The position numbers and the translations under genes were made by a program. A model generated the notes under the pieces. That model ran no database searches. It was not told the origin of the DNA and was given only the letters and a program-made list of their open reading frames with translations. From positions 78,437-142,436 of the forward strand of contig PHAB01000006.1 of the NCBI GenBank assembly GCA_002840275.1: 64,000 nt of DNA. The letters are read 5' to 3'. This document shows, in pieces, positions 49,280 through 58,442 of this stretch. The stretch comes from Firmicutes bacterium HGW-Firmicutes-14. Its GTDB lineage: Bacteria > Bacillota > Thermincolia > Thermincolales > UBA2595. Numbering within the stretch: position 1 is the stretch's first letter; each line of letters starts with the position of its first letter.

Positions 49280-50409
49280 TGTGTTTCGATGAAGGTACAC
49301 TGCAGACGTATTTGGATGGTGAAACCACAGCAGAAGAAAGCCGCCTCATAGAGCGGCACCTGGCGGAATGCCCCCTGTGCAGGCAGGTATTAAGCAGCCT
49401 GGAGGACAATGATAATTTTGTCAGGCTGCATCTGACAACATACAAGAAACAGGTAGAACGCCTTGAAGTTTACAGTGATTATAATCCGGGGCCGGGAAGG
49501 CCTGCCGGGAAACAGGTGAAAGGAGTGTTTGCATTGGTAAATAAATATAAGAAACTGGCTGCAATTGCTGCGGCTGCAGCCTGCCTGGGGATAATGTTCA
49601 GTTTCGCCCCTGTAAGGTCTGCCGCAGCCCAGCTGCTCACCCTTTTCAGGGTCCAGAAGGTTGAAACGGTAGCAATCAGCATGGAGGAACTGAACCGGAT
49701 CCAGCAGGCATTTTATGACAAGAGCACCCAGCTTAATATTGATAATTTCGGGAAGGTGGAAAGCGCCCAGACCGGGGAACAACAGCAGGTGAGGCTGGAA
49801 GAGGCTGGGGAATACCTTGGGTTTACCCCTGTCCTGCCGTCTTATCTGCCGGACGGTCTGGAATTCAGCCGGGACCTGACACTTTACCCGGCCAGTAAGG
49901 TGGATTTGACCCTGAATGTTAATAATGTCAATACTGTTATCAAAAGCCTCGGAGGTGAACACCTGCTGCCGGAAAACCTTGACGGCAAACTGTTTACCCT
50001 GTCTTTCCCCCAGAGCCTGCTGGCCTCTGCCGGTTCAGGGGAAGGGAAAGACTACCGGTCTGTCAGCTTTATCCAGACCAGGAGCCCGGAAATACAGGTA
50101 CCTGATAACACTGATGTCAATGAAGTGAGAAAGGCAATTCTTGACCTGCCCATTATCCCGGAGGAAACGAAACGGAAGCTGGCTTCTCTGGAAAACTGGC
50201 AGGATACCCTGTATGTGCCCCAGCCGGAAAACGGGACAACGGAAGAGGTTGATATCAACGGCGCAGGGGGAGTAATAGTCAGTGAAAACCGGGGCAGCGG
50301 TGCCGGACAAAGCATCCTTATGTGGCAGGATAACGGATTCATCTATATTGTCGAAGGACATAACGTTGCCGGGGAAGAACTTATTAAAACAGCTCAGTCA
50401 CTAAAATAG
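49279..50409 (+). CDS. Membrane anti-sigma factor with zinc-finger domain
   Basis: 376 residues. The N-terminal ZAS domain has H-x3-C-x2-C (RHLAECPLC), a single helix (LAAIAAAAACLGIMFSFAP) spans the membrane, and the extracytoplasmic C-terminus is DUF4367-like (GFTPVLPSYLPDGLEF ... ILMWQDNGFIYIVEGHNVAGEELIKTAQSL). It would hold the ECF sigma inactive until an envelope signal arrives. Translationally coupled to it. Confidence 0.9.
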   Translation: MCFDEGTLQTYLDGETTAEESRLIERHLAECPLCRQVLSSLEDNDNFVRLHLTTYKKQVERLEVYSDYNPGPGRPAGKQVKGVFALVNKYKKLAAIAAAAACLGIMFSFAPVRSAAAQLLTLFRVQKVETVAISMEELNRIQQAFYDKSTQLNIDNFGKVESAQTGEQQQVRLEEAGEYLGFTPVLPSYLPDGLEFSRDLTLYPASKVDLTLNVNNVNTVIKSLGGEHLLPENLDGKLFTLSFPQSLLASAGSGEGKDYRSVSFIQTRSPEIQVPDNTDVNEVRKAILDLPIIPEETKRKLASLENWQDTLYVPQPENGTTEEVDINGAGGVIVSENRGSGAGQSILMWQDNGFIYIVEGHNVAGEELIKTAQSLK

Positions 50410-50469
50410 CGAAATCACATAATTGCAATGACTTTAAACAGCCAATTTATAAAACAAGCAGGTGCGGGA

Positions 50470-51417
50470 ATGGTTATTAAAACCGAAGGGCTGACAAAAT
50501 GGTATGGAAATAAACTGGGCTGCCGGGATATTTGTCTCTCGGTATCAGAGGGGCAGGTGTTCGGATTCCTGGGGCAAAACGGGGCAGGGAAAAGCACCCT
50601 GGTCAAAATGCTGGTCGGATTAATATTCCCGACTTCGGGCCGGGCCGAAATCCTCGGCCGCCCCCTGGGTGACAGGGAAGTCAAAAAACGGATCGGTTTT
50701 CTTCCTGAAACCTTCCGTTACCAGGAATGGCTGACCGGTTACCAGCTCATGAAGTTCCATGCTTCTCTGTACAAAATGCCCGGCAGCGCCGGCCGGGAAA
50801 GGATTGAAGAAGTCCTGCAGCTGGTCAGGTTAAAGGGTCATGAGCATTACAAAATAAGGACATACAGCAAGGGTATGCAGCAGCGGCTGGGCCTCGCCGC
50901 CGCGCTGCTGCCCGACCCTGACCTGCTCATCCTGGATGAGCCGACTTCAGCCATGGACCCCCTGGGCAGGAAAGAGGTCCGGGACCTTATTTTAAAGCTG
51001 AAGTCTGCCGGAAAAACCATCTTCTTAAACAGCCACCTTCTCAGTGAGGTTGAGGTGGTCTGTGACCATGTTGCCCTGATAAAAAAGGGCAGGATAATTG
51101 CCGGGGGCAGTATTGGGGAACTAAAGGCAGGCAAAATTGAAGTGGAAATGATTATAGGAAACTATAATGATGTGATAAACCGTTCCCTGGCGGAAAAAGG
51201 GTACAAGCCGTGGAGAGAAAATGAACGGGTTATGGTAACCGTTGATTCACGGGATAAAATACCGGTTATTGCGGAAATAGTTATAAATAACGGGGGCAGC
51301 CTTTACCGGCTTACACCCCTGCATAATTCCCTGGAAAACCTGTTTCTTGAACTGATGCAGGAAGGAGGGGAAAATGATGCTGATCATTGCCGGGATGACC
51401 TTCAGGGAAGTGCTTAG
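50470..51417 (+). CDS. ABC transporter ATP-binding protein
   Basis: 315-residue ABC ATPase of the drug/bacteriocin-type exporter group: Walker A GQNGAGKST, signature YSKGMQQRLGLAAAL, Walker B LLILDEP, switch His in LNSHLLSEVE, and a C-terminal extension typical of ABC-2 exporters. ATG 50470 is preferred; an earlier in-frame ATG (50428) has no ribosome site. It overlaps the permease gene by 44 bp. Downstream of the sigma/anti-sigma pair, so likely envelope-stress controlled. Confidence 0.92.
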   Translation: MVIKTEGLTKWYGNKLGCRDICLSVSEGQVFGFLGQNGAGKSTLVKMLVGLIFPTSGRAEILGRPLGDREVKKRIGFLPETFRYQEWLTGYQLMKFHASLYKMPGSAGRERIEEVLQLVRLKGHEHYKIRTYSKGMQQRLGLAAALLPDPDLLILDEPTSAMDPLGRKEVRDLILKLKSAGKTIFLNSHLLSEVEVVCDHVALIKKGRIIAGGSIGELKAGKIEVEMIIGNYNDVINRSLAEKGYKPWRENERVMVTVDSRDKIPVIAEIVINNGGSLYRLTPLHNSLENLFLELMQEGGENDADHCRDDLQGSA

Positions 51418-52207
51418 CAAGAAAATTTTCTATATTGTCCTGGTATTGACGGCCATGTTCCTGGTGGTCTACGGGATAGCCCTGCACTTTGCGGTTCAGG
51501 ACATAAATAAGTGGGGTGGTGTGCGAAATATTCAGGCCCGCTTAATTTTTTCCCAGCTGCTTTCCCTTGGTTTGTATTTTTCCACTTTTATGGTTGCTTT
51601 GATGGCAGTCTTTTCCACGGTGGGCTCAGTGTCCGGGGAAATTGAAACCGGAACTATCCAGGCTGTAATTGCCAAGCCTCTCAAGAGGAGTGAGCTTATC
51701 CTGGGAAAATTCCTGGGATATACTGTGATGATGCTGTCTTATTCAATCGTCATCTACCTGGGCATATTAGGTATTACTTTTATTTCCACGGGATATGAAC
51801 CTTCCGGCCTATTCAGCGGTTTAACCTCATTTCTCCTGATTCCGCTCCTCCTCCTGGTTGTCAGCCTGTGTGGCTCAACATTTCTTTCCACCATGGCCAA
51901 CGGTATTATGGTTTTTATGCTTTACATCATTGGCATGGTCGGAGGAATGGTTGAACAGATAGGTTCCATGATTGAGAATACGGCCCTGGTCAATATAGGT
52001 ATACTGTCCAGCCTGGTGATGCCCAGTGATGCCCTTTACCGGAAAATGGTTTTTGGGCTGTTAACCGGGCCGGACAATCCTGTTACGGCATTTAATCCTT
52101 TTTCCACCATGTACCCGCCCAGCGGGATTATGACTGTTTATACTATAGCATACCTGTTGATCGTGCTTTTCGCAGCCATACGGATATTTAACAGGAGGGA
52201 TATATAA
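51374..52207 (+). CDS. ABC-2 type transporter permease
   Basis: 277 residues with six predicted helices. The NosY/ABC-2-like motif SVSGEIETGTIQAVIAKPLKRSELILGKFLGY between helices is diagnostic. Partner of the preceding ATPase. GGAAGGAGGGG precedes the double ATG. The substrate is unknown. Confidence 0.9.
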   Translation: MMLIIAGMTFREVLSKKIFYIVLVLTAMFLVVYGIALHFAVQDINKWGGVRNIQARLIFSQLLSLGLYFSTFMVALMAVFSTVGSVSGEIETGTIQAVIAKPLKRSELILGKFLGYTVMMLSYSIVIYLGILGITFISTGYEPSGLFSGLTSFLLIPLLLLVVSLCGSTFLSTMANGIMVFMLYIIGMVGGMVEQIGSMIENTALVNIGILSSLVMPSDALYRKMVFGLLTGPDNPVTAFNPFSTMYPPSGIMTVYTIAYLLIVLFAAIRIFNRRDI

Positions 52208-52214
52208 TCCTCCT

Positions 52215-52236
52215 GTTTTTCGTTGCCTGATAACCT
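52215..52236 (+). repeat. 22-bp direct repeat, left of the carboxypeptidase gene
   Basis: The 22 bases from 52215 recur exactly at 53242-53263, on the other side of the carboxypeptidase gene (core TTCGTTGCCTGATAACCT). The right copy is one arm of a long terminator hairpin; the left copy lacks its partner arm. Confidence 0.7.
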
Positions 52237-52247
52237 TATTTCTGGTT

Positions 52248-52279
52248 AAAGTTCCCTGGTTGAAACAGGGAACTTTTTT
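52248..52279 (+). terminator. Terminator of the sigma/ABC operon
   Basis: AAAGTTCCCTG / CAGGGAACTTT stem (10-11 bp) with a 7-nt loop, running into TTTTTT. Confidence 0.9.
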
Positions 52280-52379
52280 ATGCCCGGATGGGTCTAAACA
52301 ATAACTATTATTGTTTTTTATTATTATAGCAAATATATCTTCTGTACTAAAACAGCTAACCGGCCAGGAGGGAGAAACA

Positions 52380-53183
52380 TTGAAACTATTGTACCTGGTA
52401 CCATTATCAATTGTATTTACCGCACTTATTTTCTTTACGGGATGTGGTGATAATACGGCACAGACCATTGCTCCGGTGGAAACGGAACAGCTCTCAGAGC
52501 AGGGGCAGGAAGAGGTCCCGCCGACAGAGCGCCCTGCTTCGAAGCCAGAGCGCCCTGCATCAAAGCCAGATCACCTTGCATCAAGGGCTGACTCCAGCAA
52601 AGATCTTGAAAGTATGGTTATCCTGGTAAATAAACACAACTCCCTGCCTTCTGATTACGTACCGGAAGACCTGGTGGAAGTGGATATTTCGTTTCCGTTT
52701 GAAGGGGCATCTGACCGGAAACTGATGCGGGAAGACGCGGCTGTACACTTGGAAGAACTCTTTAAACAGGCTGCCCGGGAAGGATTAAAATTGTATGGCA
52801 CATCGGGGTACAGGTCTTACCAAACCCAGGAGGTTATTTTTGCCCGCAATGTGAAAAAATACGGCAGTAAGAGTGCGGCAAACAGGGTAAGCGCATATGC
52901 CGGGCAGAGTGAACACCAGACAGGGCTGGCCATGGATGTAACTTCGCCCAAAGTGGATTTCCGCCTGGTCCAGTGTTTCGGTGACCTGCCTGAGGGTAAA
53001 TGGCTCGTGGAAAATGCCGCGGATTATGGGTTTATAATTCGCTATCCCAGGGATAAGGAAAATATCACTGGGTACACTTATGAACCGTGGCACCTGCGGT
53101 ATGTTGGGGTAAGGGCAGCCGGGGAGATTGCCCAAAAGGGCAAAACCCTGGAGCAGTATCATGAATCAGATGTTTGGGGATAA
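52380..53183 (+). CDS. D-alanyl-D-alanine carboxypeptidase lipoprotein (VanY family)
   Basis: Zinc peptidase that trims the terminal D-Ala of peptidoglycan stems. TTG 52380 follows GGAGGGAG and gives a lipoprotein signal with lipobox FFTGC. A linker with three copies of a Pro/Ala/Ser/Lys octapeptide (RPASKPE-like) leads to the VanY domain: GYRSYQTQE, SEHQTGLAMDV (zinc His and Asp) and PWHLRYVG (catalytic Glu/His region). It has 267 residues. Flanked by 22-bp direct repeats, so it may be an acquired single-gene insert. Confidence 0.92.
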   Translation: MKLLYLVPLSIVFTALIFFTGCGDNTAQTIAPVETEQLSEQGQEEVPPTERPASKPERPASKPDHLASRADSSKDLESMVILVNKHNSLPSDYVPEDLVEVDISFPFEGASDRKLMREDAAVHLEELFKQAAREGLKLYGTSGYRSYQTQEVIFARNVKKYGSKSAANRVSAYAGQSEHQTGLAMDVTSPKVDFRLVQCFGDLPEGKWLVENAADYGFIIRYPRDKENITGYTYEPWHLRYVGVRAAGEIAQKGKTLEQYHESDVWG

Positions 53184-53226
53184 TTCCGGGGCGGCAACTG
53201 TTCATTAGGTGATTTTCCATAACTGA

Positions 53227-53270
53227 AAATGAGGTTATCAGGTTTTTCGTTGCCTGATAACCTCATTTTT
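53227..53270. terminator. Long bidirectional terminator after the carboxypeptidase gene
   Basis: AAAATGAGGTTATCAGG pairs with CCTGATAACCTCATTTT around a 10-nt loop, with T runs on both sides. Its right arm is part of the 22-bp direct repeat (53242-53263). Confidence 0.88.
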
Positions 53271-53406
53271 ATGTTTGCATTGACCCATTTAGAGGATGCC
53301 GCCTTGGGACAGATCTCCACATATTTTTTCTTTTCCATTACAATACATGATTTGGCCTGTAATTTTCAATAATAAATAAAAACAGATTCAAGGAGATGTA
53401 AATTAG

Positions 53407-53922
53407 GTGAAACGGACCATAGCCACATTTTTAACTATAACTTGTTTTTTCCTGGTTATTTGGGGCTGCACTCCGGCCAGGAAACCGATTATGCCGGACA
53501 ATAAACTCGCACCCAAGACCCTGCCCCAGGTCTTCCCTGACCCGTTAGAACGGCCCATCCCTGACCGGCTGCCTGCCGGGCCGGCTGAACTCCACAGGAC
53601 GGCGATAAGGTTGGCCGAGGCGGCGGAAAGCACGCGGGGAGTCGCCCGGGCTGCCGCGGTGTTCTCAAATACCACTGCCTATGTCGGCCTGAAACTGGAT
53701 CCCGGTATTACCCCCGAAAGGAGCGGTGAAATAAAGCGGGAGGCCGCTGACAGGGTAAGACGGGCGGACGGGCGCCTGGCCCGGGTATATGTGACGACAG
53801 ATCCGGAGAGCATGGCTCAGATTCAAAAGGTTGTCAAAGGATTAGAACAGGGCAAAACCATCGAAATATTTGCTCCCGAACTGGCCGAAATTGAAAACCG
53901 AATATTGGGGATCAGGCAATAG
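53407..53922 (+). CDS. Sporulation lipoprotein, YhcN/YlaJ family
   Basis: 171-residue lipoprotein (lipobox VIWGC) with the YhcN/YlaJ domain: RLAEAAESTRGVARAAAVFSNTTAYVGLKLD and KREAADRVRRADGRLARVYVTTDPESMAQIQKV. These proteins are found in the spore inner membrane or cortex region of endospore formers. GTG 53407 with GGAGATG upstream. Confidence 0.88.
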   Translation: MKRTIATFLTITCFFLVIWGCTPARKPIMPDNKLAPKTLPQVFPDPLERPIPDRLPAGPAELHRTAIRLAEAAESTRGVARAAAVFSNTTAYVGLKLDPGITPERSGEIKREAADRVRRADGRLARVYVTTDPESMAQIQKVVKGLEQGKTIEIFAPELAEIENRILGIRQ

Positions 53923-53974
53923 ACAGATTATTTAAATTCAGAAGGAAAACTTGATATTAAGGAGGATGATGAGA

Positions 53975-54370
53975 ATGTACTGGAACGGCTGGCCCTGGCA
54001 AAGGGTGATCCTGATTTTTACCGGAGTGGCCTTTCTGATGATTGGCCTTCAGGTAACCTTATTTCACTACCGCCAGAATTTTCGCAACTGGATGATGTGG
54101 GTACCGGTTATTGCAACCCCTGTTATGGGACTTTTGGCAGTTACCCTGGGATTTTATAATGTCCCTGCCCTGCGGGCGGTGTTTGCAGGATTGCTGGCAA
54201 TAGGAGCCCTGGCCGGGGCAGGTGGTTTTGTCCTGCATTTTGAAGGTGTAGGAGAGCGGGTGGACGGATACAGGATCAACAATTTCCTGGTGGGACCGCC
54301 TGTAACACTACCCCTGATGGTAACGGCTCTGTCGGTACTGGGGCTAATTGCCCTGTACTGGAGGTGGTGA
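53975..54370 (+). CDS. Four-helix membrane protein of the GMC dehydrogenase cluster
   Basis: 131 residues with four predicted helices (IFTGVAFLMIGLQVTLF, WVPVIATPVMGLLAVTLGFY, AVFAGLLAIGALAGAGGF, LPLMVTALSVLGLIALYW). The ATG at 53975 is correctly spaced (9 nt) from GGAGG; earlier ATGs overlap it. The stop abuts the dehydrogenase small subunit gene. No haem ligands or known family, but its position suggests a membrane anchor or quinone-side partner for the GMC enzyme. Confidence 0.75.
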   Translation: MYWNGWPWQRVILIFTGVAFLMIGLQVTLFHYRQNFRNWMMWVPVIATPVMGLLAVTLGFYNVPALRAVFAGLLAIGALAGAGGFVLHFEGVGERVDGYRINNFLVGPPVTLPLMVTALSVLGLIALYWRW

Positions 54371-54378
54371 CAGGGGAT

Positions 54379-55044
54379 ATGAAAAATTCAGATGTTATAT
54401 CAAATAATGCCGGTTCTGACAAAATAGACATCCATTACCCGGATTTCAATGTCCTGGACCTGATGGATGAATGGGATTCCCACACCAAGGAAATTGTGCG
54501 CAGGCGACTGGAGCCTTTGCCTGACCGGGAATTTTTCACAGACAGGGAGGCCTGGTATATGGGGATGATCGCCAGGCATATGGTTTATGATTACAGGGAT
54601 GACATAATTGAATGGGTAATCCACCATTTTGACCGTAAACTGGGGAGCGGCATTGGGGAAAGCCAGCGCAAACAGGGCACACCCCCTGAAGCGGTTCTTG
54701 TCAGGGAGGGCTTAAAAGCCCTGGACCATGTTTCCCATCTCAGTTTTGGCAAGGATTTCGGAGAGCTTGATGAAAAACAGCAGTTTGAAATACTGGCAGG
54801 CCTGCAGATGGGGAAGGCCCCTAAGATCCCCCAGTGGTCGCAGGTCCCGCAGAAAGACCTGTTTGATAAACTTGTTTCCGAGATTGTCGCAGCCTATTAT
54901 TCCCATCCCGCTATATGGTCAGAAATAGGGTATGGCGGGCCCATGTACCCGCGAACTTATGTCCGCATCGAACTCGGGCTGACTGAGCCGTGGGAGGCCA
55001 GGAGAACGGAGAAAAACAGGGGGGCAGGCAGTGATGAACAATAA
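54379..55044 (+). CDS. Gluconate 2-dehydrogenase subunit 3 family protein
   Basis: 221-residue small (gamma-type) subunit of membrane sugar or polyol dehydrogenases, needed to fold and export the flavoprotein in known members. The family pattern FFTDREAWYMGMIARHMVYDYRDDIIEWVIHHFDRKL and LSFGKDFGELDEKQQFEILAGLQ is clear. The twin-arginine signal of proteobacterial versions is missing, so the complex may stay on the cytoplasmic side. Start ATG 54379. It overlaps the GMC gene by 11 bp. Confidence 0.87.
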   Translation: MKNSDVISNNAGSDKIDIHYPDFNVLDLMDEWDSHTKEIVRRRLEPLPDREFFTDREAWYMGMIARHMVYDYRDDIIEWVIHHFDRKLGSGIGESQRKQGTPPEAVLVREGLKALDHVSHLSFGKDFGELDEKQQFEILAGLQMGKAPKIPQWSQVPQKDLFDKLVSEIVAAYYSHPAIWSEIGYGGPMYPRTYVRIELGLTEPWEARRTEKNRGAGSDEQ

Positions 55045-56728
55045 AGGGATGGAAAACACGGATTATATAAAACACCACTGTGACCATTATCTGGGCCACA
55101 GGTATGATCATATGGGAAAGCGAAAATACGGGGACCGGGAAGTTGACGTCTGTATAATTGGCGCAGGTGCGGCAGGCAGCGTCCTGGCTTATGAGCTGAG
55201 CAAGGCCGGGCTAGAAACGGTGGTAATCGAAGCAGGGCCCTTCTGGAACCCCCAAAGTGATTTTGCCAGTGATGAACTGGCTATGCAGAACCTGGCCTGG
55301 AATGACACCCGCCTGGTTGCCGGCAATAACCCCCTTTCCATGGGGCATAATAACTCAGGCCGCGGTGTGGGGGGAGGGCCAGTCCATTTTACGGGTGTTT
55401 TCTTCCGGTTCCATGAGAGTGATTTCAGGGTCAGGACCATGGACGGTGCGGCCTGGGACTGGCCCATAACCTACCGGGACCTGGAACCCTATTACAGCAA
55501 AATTGAACGCGATATCCGGGTTTCAGGACCCAGGTATTTTCCCTGGGGAGCATTCCACGGGCCTTATCCGTATCCGGAACGGGAACCCATCAGCGCCAAT
55601 TCCCAGGTATTCAGGAGGGGTTGTGATGTGCTGGGTATCAGGAGCACCGTGGCCCCGCTGGCTATCCTGTCAGCCCCCTTTGACGGCCGACCGCCGTGTA
55701 CCAACAGGGGTTTCTGTAACCAGGGATGTATGCCCAATGCCAAGTACAGCGGGTTAATTCATCATATCCCGAAAGCCATAGGTTTTGGAGCGGAAATCCT
55801 TTCCGACAGTATGGTCACCAAGGTCTTGACAGACAGGTCCGGTGACCGGGTGACCGGAGTGGAGTTTGTCCATGACGGCAAGACGTATAAGCAGAAGGCC
55901 AAGATAGTAATCATCTCAGCCTTTGTGGTGGAGACACCCAGACTTCTCCTTAATTCAGCGACTCCGGGTCACCCCAATGGGCTGGCCAACAGCAGCGGGA
56001 TGGTAGGCAAATATATCATGCCTCACACCGGACATGACATTTATGGGAAATTCGATGAGGAGATCCGCTTTTATAAAGGGACACCTGTCCTGGCGGTAAG
56101 CCAGGAATTTTATGAGACAGACCTCCACAGGGGCTTCATCAGGGGTTATACCTTTAATGCCCACGGCAGCCGCCCGGTATCCATGGCCAGGACTCTGGCC
56201 GCAAATGCCGGTATCTGGGGAAAACAACTGAAGGAGATAATGCTTGATTTTAATTTCTATGCCCGCATTACCCTGGTAGGCGAAGTCCTGCCCTATGAGC
56301 ATAACACGATAACTCTTGGTAATGAAAAAGATGAATACGGCCTGCCCCGCCCGGTTGTTACATTCAGCTACGGTGAAAATGAAAACAGGCTGATTGCCCA
56401 CGGGGTGGCACGAGCCAATGAAATACTTGAGGCAGCGGGAGGACAGCCTGCCTTTGTGGTACCTGATACTGCCCACTTACTGGGAGGCTGCCGGATGGGA
56501 GATGACCCTGCAGATTCGGTTGTCAACCGGTTCTGCCAGACCCATGACATACCGAATCTATATATATGTGATGCCAGTGTCTTTGTGACTTCCGGAGGCT
56601 GCAACCCCACGGAAACTGTAATGGCAGTTGCGGCGCGGACAGCGGACCACCTGATACAGAATGCCGGCAGGGGCGGCCAGAAGAGAGAAGAAGTGAGCCG
56701 GGGTAAGGTAACTGCCAATGCCAGGTAA
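55034..56728 (+). CDS. GMC-family FAD dehydrogenase with [3Fe-4S]-type Cys motif
   Basis: 564-residue flavoprotein: Rossmann FAD motif (CIIGAGAAGSVLAYELSKAGLETVVIE), GMC signature region (GHNNSGRGVGGGPVHFTG) and C-terminal active site with His in HLLGGCRMG and Asn in SGGCNPTETVMAVAARTADH. CTNRGFCNQGC (C-x5-C-x3-C) matches the [3Fe-4S] cysteine spacing of FAD-dependent glucose dehydrogenases. It would oxidise a sugar, polyol or similar alcohol and pass electrons onward. The usual triheme cytochrome subunit is absent. ATG 55034 after GGGGGG. Confidence 0.92.
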   Translation: MNNKGMENTDYIKHHCDHYLGHRYDHMGKRKYGDREVDVCIIGAGAAGSVLAYELSKAGLETVVIEAGPFWNPQSDFASDELAMQNLAWNDTRLVAGNNPLSMGHNNSGRGVGGGPVHFTGVFFRFHESDFRVRTMDGAAWDWPITYRDLEPYYSKIERDIRVSGPRYFPWGAFHGPYPYPEREPISANSQVFRRGCDVLGIRSTVAPLAILSAPFDGRPPCTNRGFCNQGCMPNAKYSGLIHHIPKAIGFGAEILSDSMVTKVLTDRSGDRVTGVEFVHDGKTYKQKAKIVIISAFVVETPRLLLNSATPGHPNGLANSSGMVGKYIMPHTGHDIYGKFDEEIRFYKGTPVLAVSQEFYETDLHRGFIRGYTFNAHGSRPVSMARTLAANAGIWGKQLKEIMLDFNFYARITLVGEVLPYEHNTITLGNEKDEYGLPRPVVTFSYGENENRLIAHGVARANEILEAAGGQPAFVVPDTAHLLGGCRMGDDPADSVVNRFCQTHDIPNLYICDASVFVTSGGCNPTETVMAVAARTADHLIQNAGRGGQKREEVSRGKVTANAR

Positions 56729-58328
56729 TGTTGCTGATGCTATGATTCAACTGCTGGCTGCGGCAGGGGCCAGGACTGTCTACGGGGTTTCAGGGGATGC
56801 CGTATTTCCATTGCTTGATGCACTATCCAGGCAGGACATGCTTAAATATTATTCCATAACCAATGAGGCCTGGGCTGCATTTATGGCTGCATATGAAGCC
56901 ATGCTGTCAGGGAGGCCGGCTGTATGTATTGCCACATCGGGACCGGGGACTGCCAATCTGGTAAACGGGCTGGCCGAGGCCTGTTTCTGCCGGGTACCTG
57001 TGGTGGCTGTAACAGGACAGGTGGAAACAAAGAAAATAGGTACAAATGCCAAACAATTCTTTCATCAGAGGGATTTAATAAAAACATTTGCCGAAATGTC
57101 AGAAATTATAGTAAACCCGGAGGCCCTGGTCCCGGTAGTTACCTCAGCGCTCAACACGGCGGTCAGCCGCAGGACCGTGGTCCACCTGTCCGTACCCAGT
57201 GATATCTTCCTGATGCCCTGTGAGGTTAAGGGGAATCCGGTGATAACCGGGAAAGGTTCCGTGATTGGCTGCGGTCAGCCCGGGGAGATGGAAAAGGCTG
57301 TCAACCTGTTGAGAAAGAGCATCTGTCCTATGCTGCTCCTGGGATCAAGGGACCGCCGGACCGGAAAAGAAGCGCTCAGGCTGGCGGAAAAGGCAGGGGC
57401 ACCGGTTGTAGTCGCCCAGCAGACCAGGGGTGTTATCCCGGAAGATCATCCATATGTCCTGGGTGGGATAGGGGAAGGCTATCTCCCGGACATTTTAAAC
57501 CGGCTGGACCTGACCTTGATTATCGGTGAAGCGTCTTATGAGTTAAAGTACCTGCCGCCGGAGACCCCGGTGATACAGGTGGCTGAAGAACCGGGCCTAT
57601 TGTATACTGAACGGGTTTCAGCAGGATTAACAGGTAATCCTGAAGCAATAACCGTGGCCTTCATGGAACGTATTTGCAGCGGAAACAGCAGGCGGGCGGG
57701 GTTCAACCTGGCTTGGACAGAGGAAATCCGCAGGGAGAAAGAAAACAGGCAGGAGATGCTCCGGGAGGATCAATCTCTTGCAGGCACTCCTGTCCACCCG
57801 GCGCGGCTGATAGCTGCCATCAACAGGGTTGTGGCGGAAGACGCGGTTATAACCCTGGACATCGGCAGTTTTAACCATTGGTTTGAGAGAGGGTTTACTG
57901 CCTCCGGACAGACAGTGCTTGTATCCGGACGATGGCGGAGCATGGGTTCAGGGCTTCCCGCGGCCATCGCCGCCAAGTTGGCTGCCCCCGGACGCCAGGT
58001 CCTGGCCCTCGTTGGTGACGGGGGACTTCTCATGTCCATGGGTGAGTTATTGACAGCGGTACGGTACAACCTCCCCATAACAATTGTGGTAATGACTAAC
58101 CAAGGTTATATCCTGGAAAAACAAAAAATGATGTCCCAGGGGTTGACCCCCTTTGGAAATGAGCTGGCAGTACCGGATTTCGCCGGGTTCGCCGAATCAT
58201 GCGGGGCAATCGGTTTCAGAGTCAGAACCCCGGAAGAGGTTGAGCCGGTCCTGCGGGAGGCACTTGATTGTGGCCGGCCGGCATTGGTGGATGTGGAAAC
58301 AGGAGATGTGTTACTACCACACCTTTAA
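56718..58328 (+). CDS. TPP-dependent enzyme of the acetolactate synthase/pyruvate oxidase family
   Basis: 536-residue ThDP enzyme with the three-domain layout: N-terminal PYR domain with the activating Glu in SITNEAWAAFMAAYEAMLSG, central domain, and C-terminal PP domain with GDGGLLMSMGELLTAVRYNLPITIVVMTNQGY (GDG...N). Exact reaction unclear: it could be acetolactate synthase, pyruvate oxidase or another 2-keto acid decarboxylase. No separate regulatory subunit is adjacent. It overlaps the GMC gene by 11 bp, so the two are co-translated and may act on one pathway. Confidence 0.88.
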   Translation: MPGNVADAMIQLLAAAGARTVYGVSGDAVFPLLDALSRQDMLKYYSITNEAWAAFMAAYEAMLSGRPAVCIATSGPGTANLVNGLAEACFCRVPVVAVTGQVETKKIGTNAKQFFHQRDLIKTFAEMSEIIVNPEALVPVVTSALNTAVSRRTVVHLSVPSDIFLMPCEVKGNPVITGKGSVIGCGQPGEMEKAVNLLRKSICPMLLLGSRDRRTGKEALRLAEKAGAPVVVAQQTRGVIPEDHPYVLGGIGEGYLPDILNRLDLTLIIGEASYELKYLPPETPVIQVAEEPGLLYTERVSAGLTGNPEAITVAFMERICSGNSRRAGFNLAWTEEIRREKENRQEMLREDQSLAGTPVHPARLIAAINRVVAEDAVITLDIGSFNHWFERGFTASGQTVLVSGRWRSMGSGLPAAIAAKLAAPGRQVLALVGDGGLLMSMGELLTAVRYNLPITIVVMTNQGYILEKQKMMSQGLTPFGNELAVPDFAGFAESCGAIGFRVRTPEEVEPVLREALDCGRPALVDVETGDVLLPHL

Positions 58329-58442
58329 TTACCGGTGAGGTACAATTTTTGCCGGTCAGGGGAGGAAAAACCCATTTAAAAAAAGAAGTTTAACAGGTAC
58401 TGTTTTGATGGCCGGTACTAAAACGGCCAAAAGGAGAGACCT

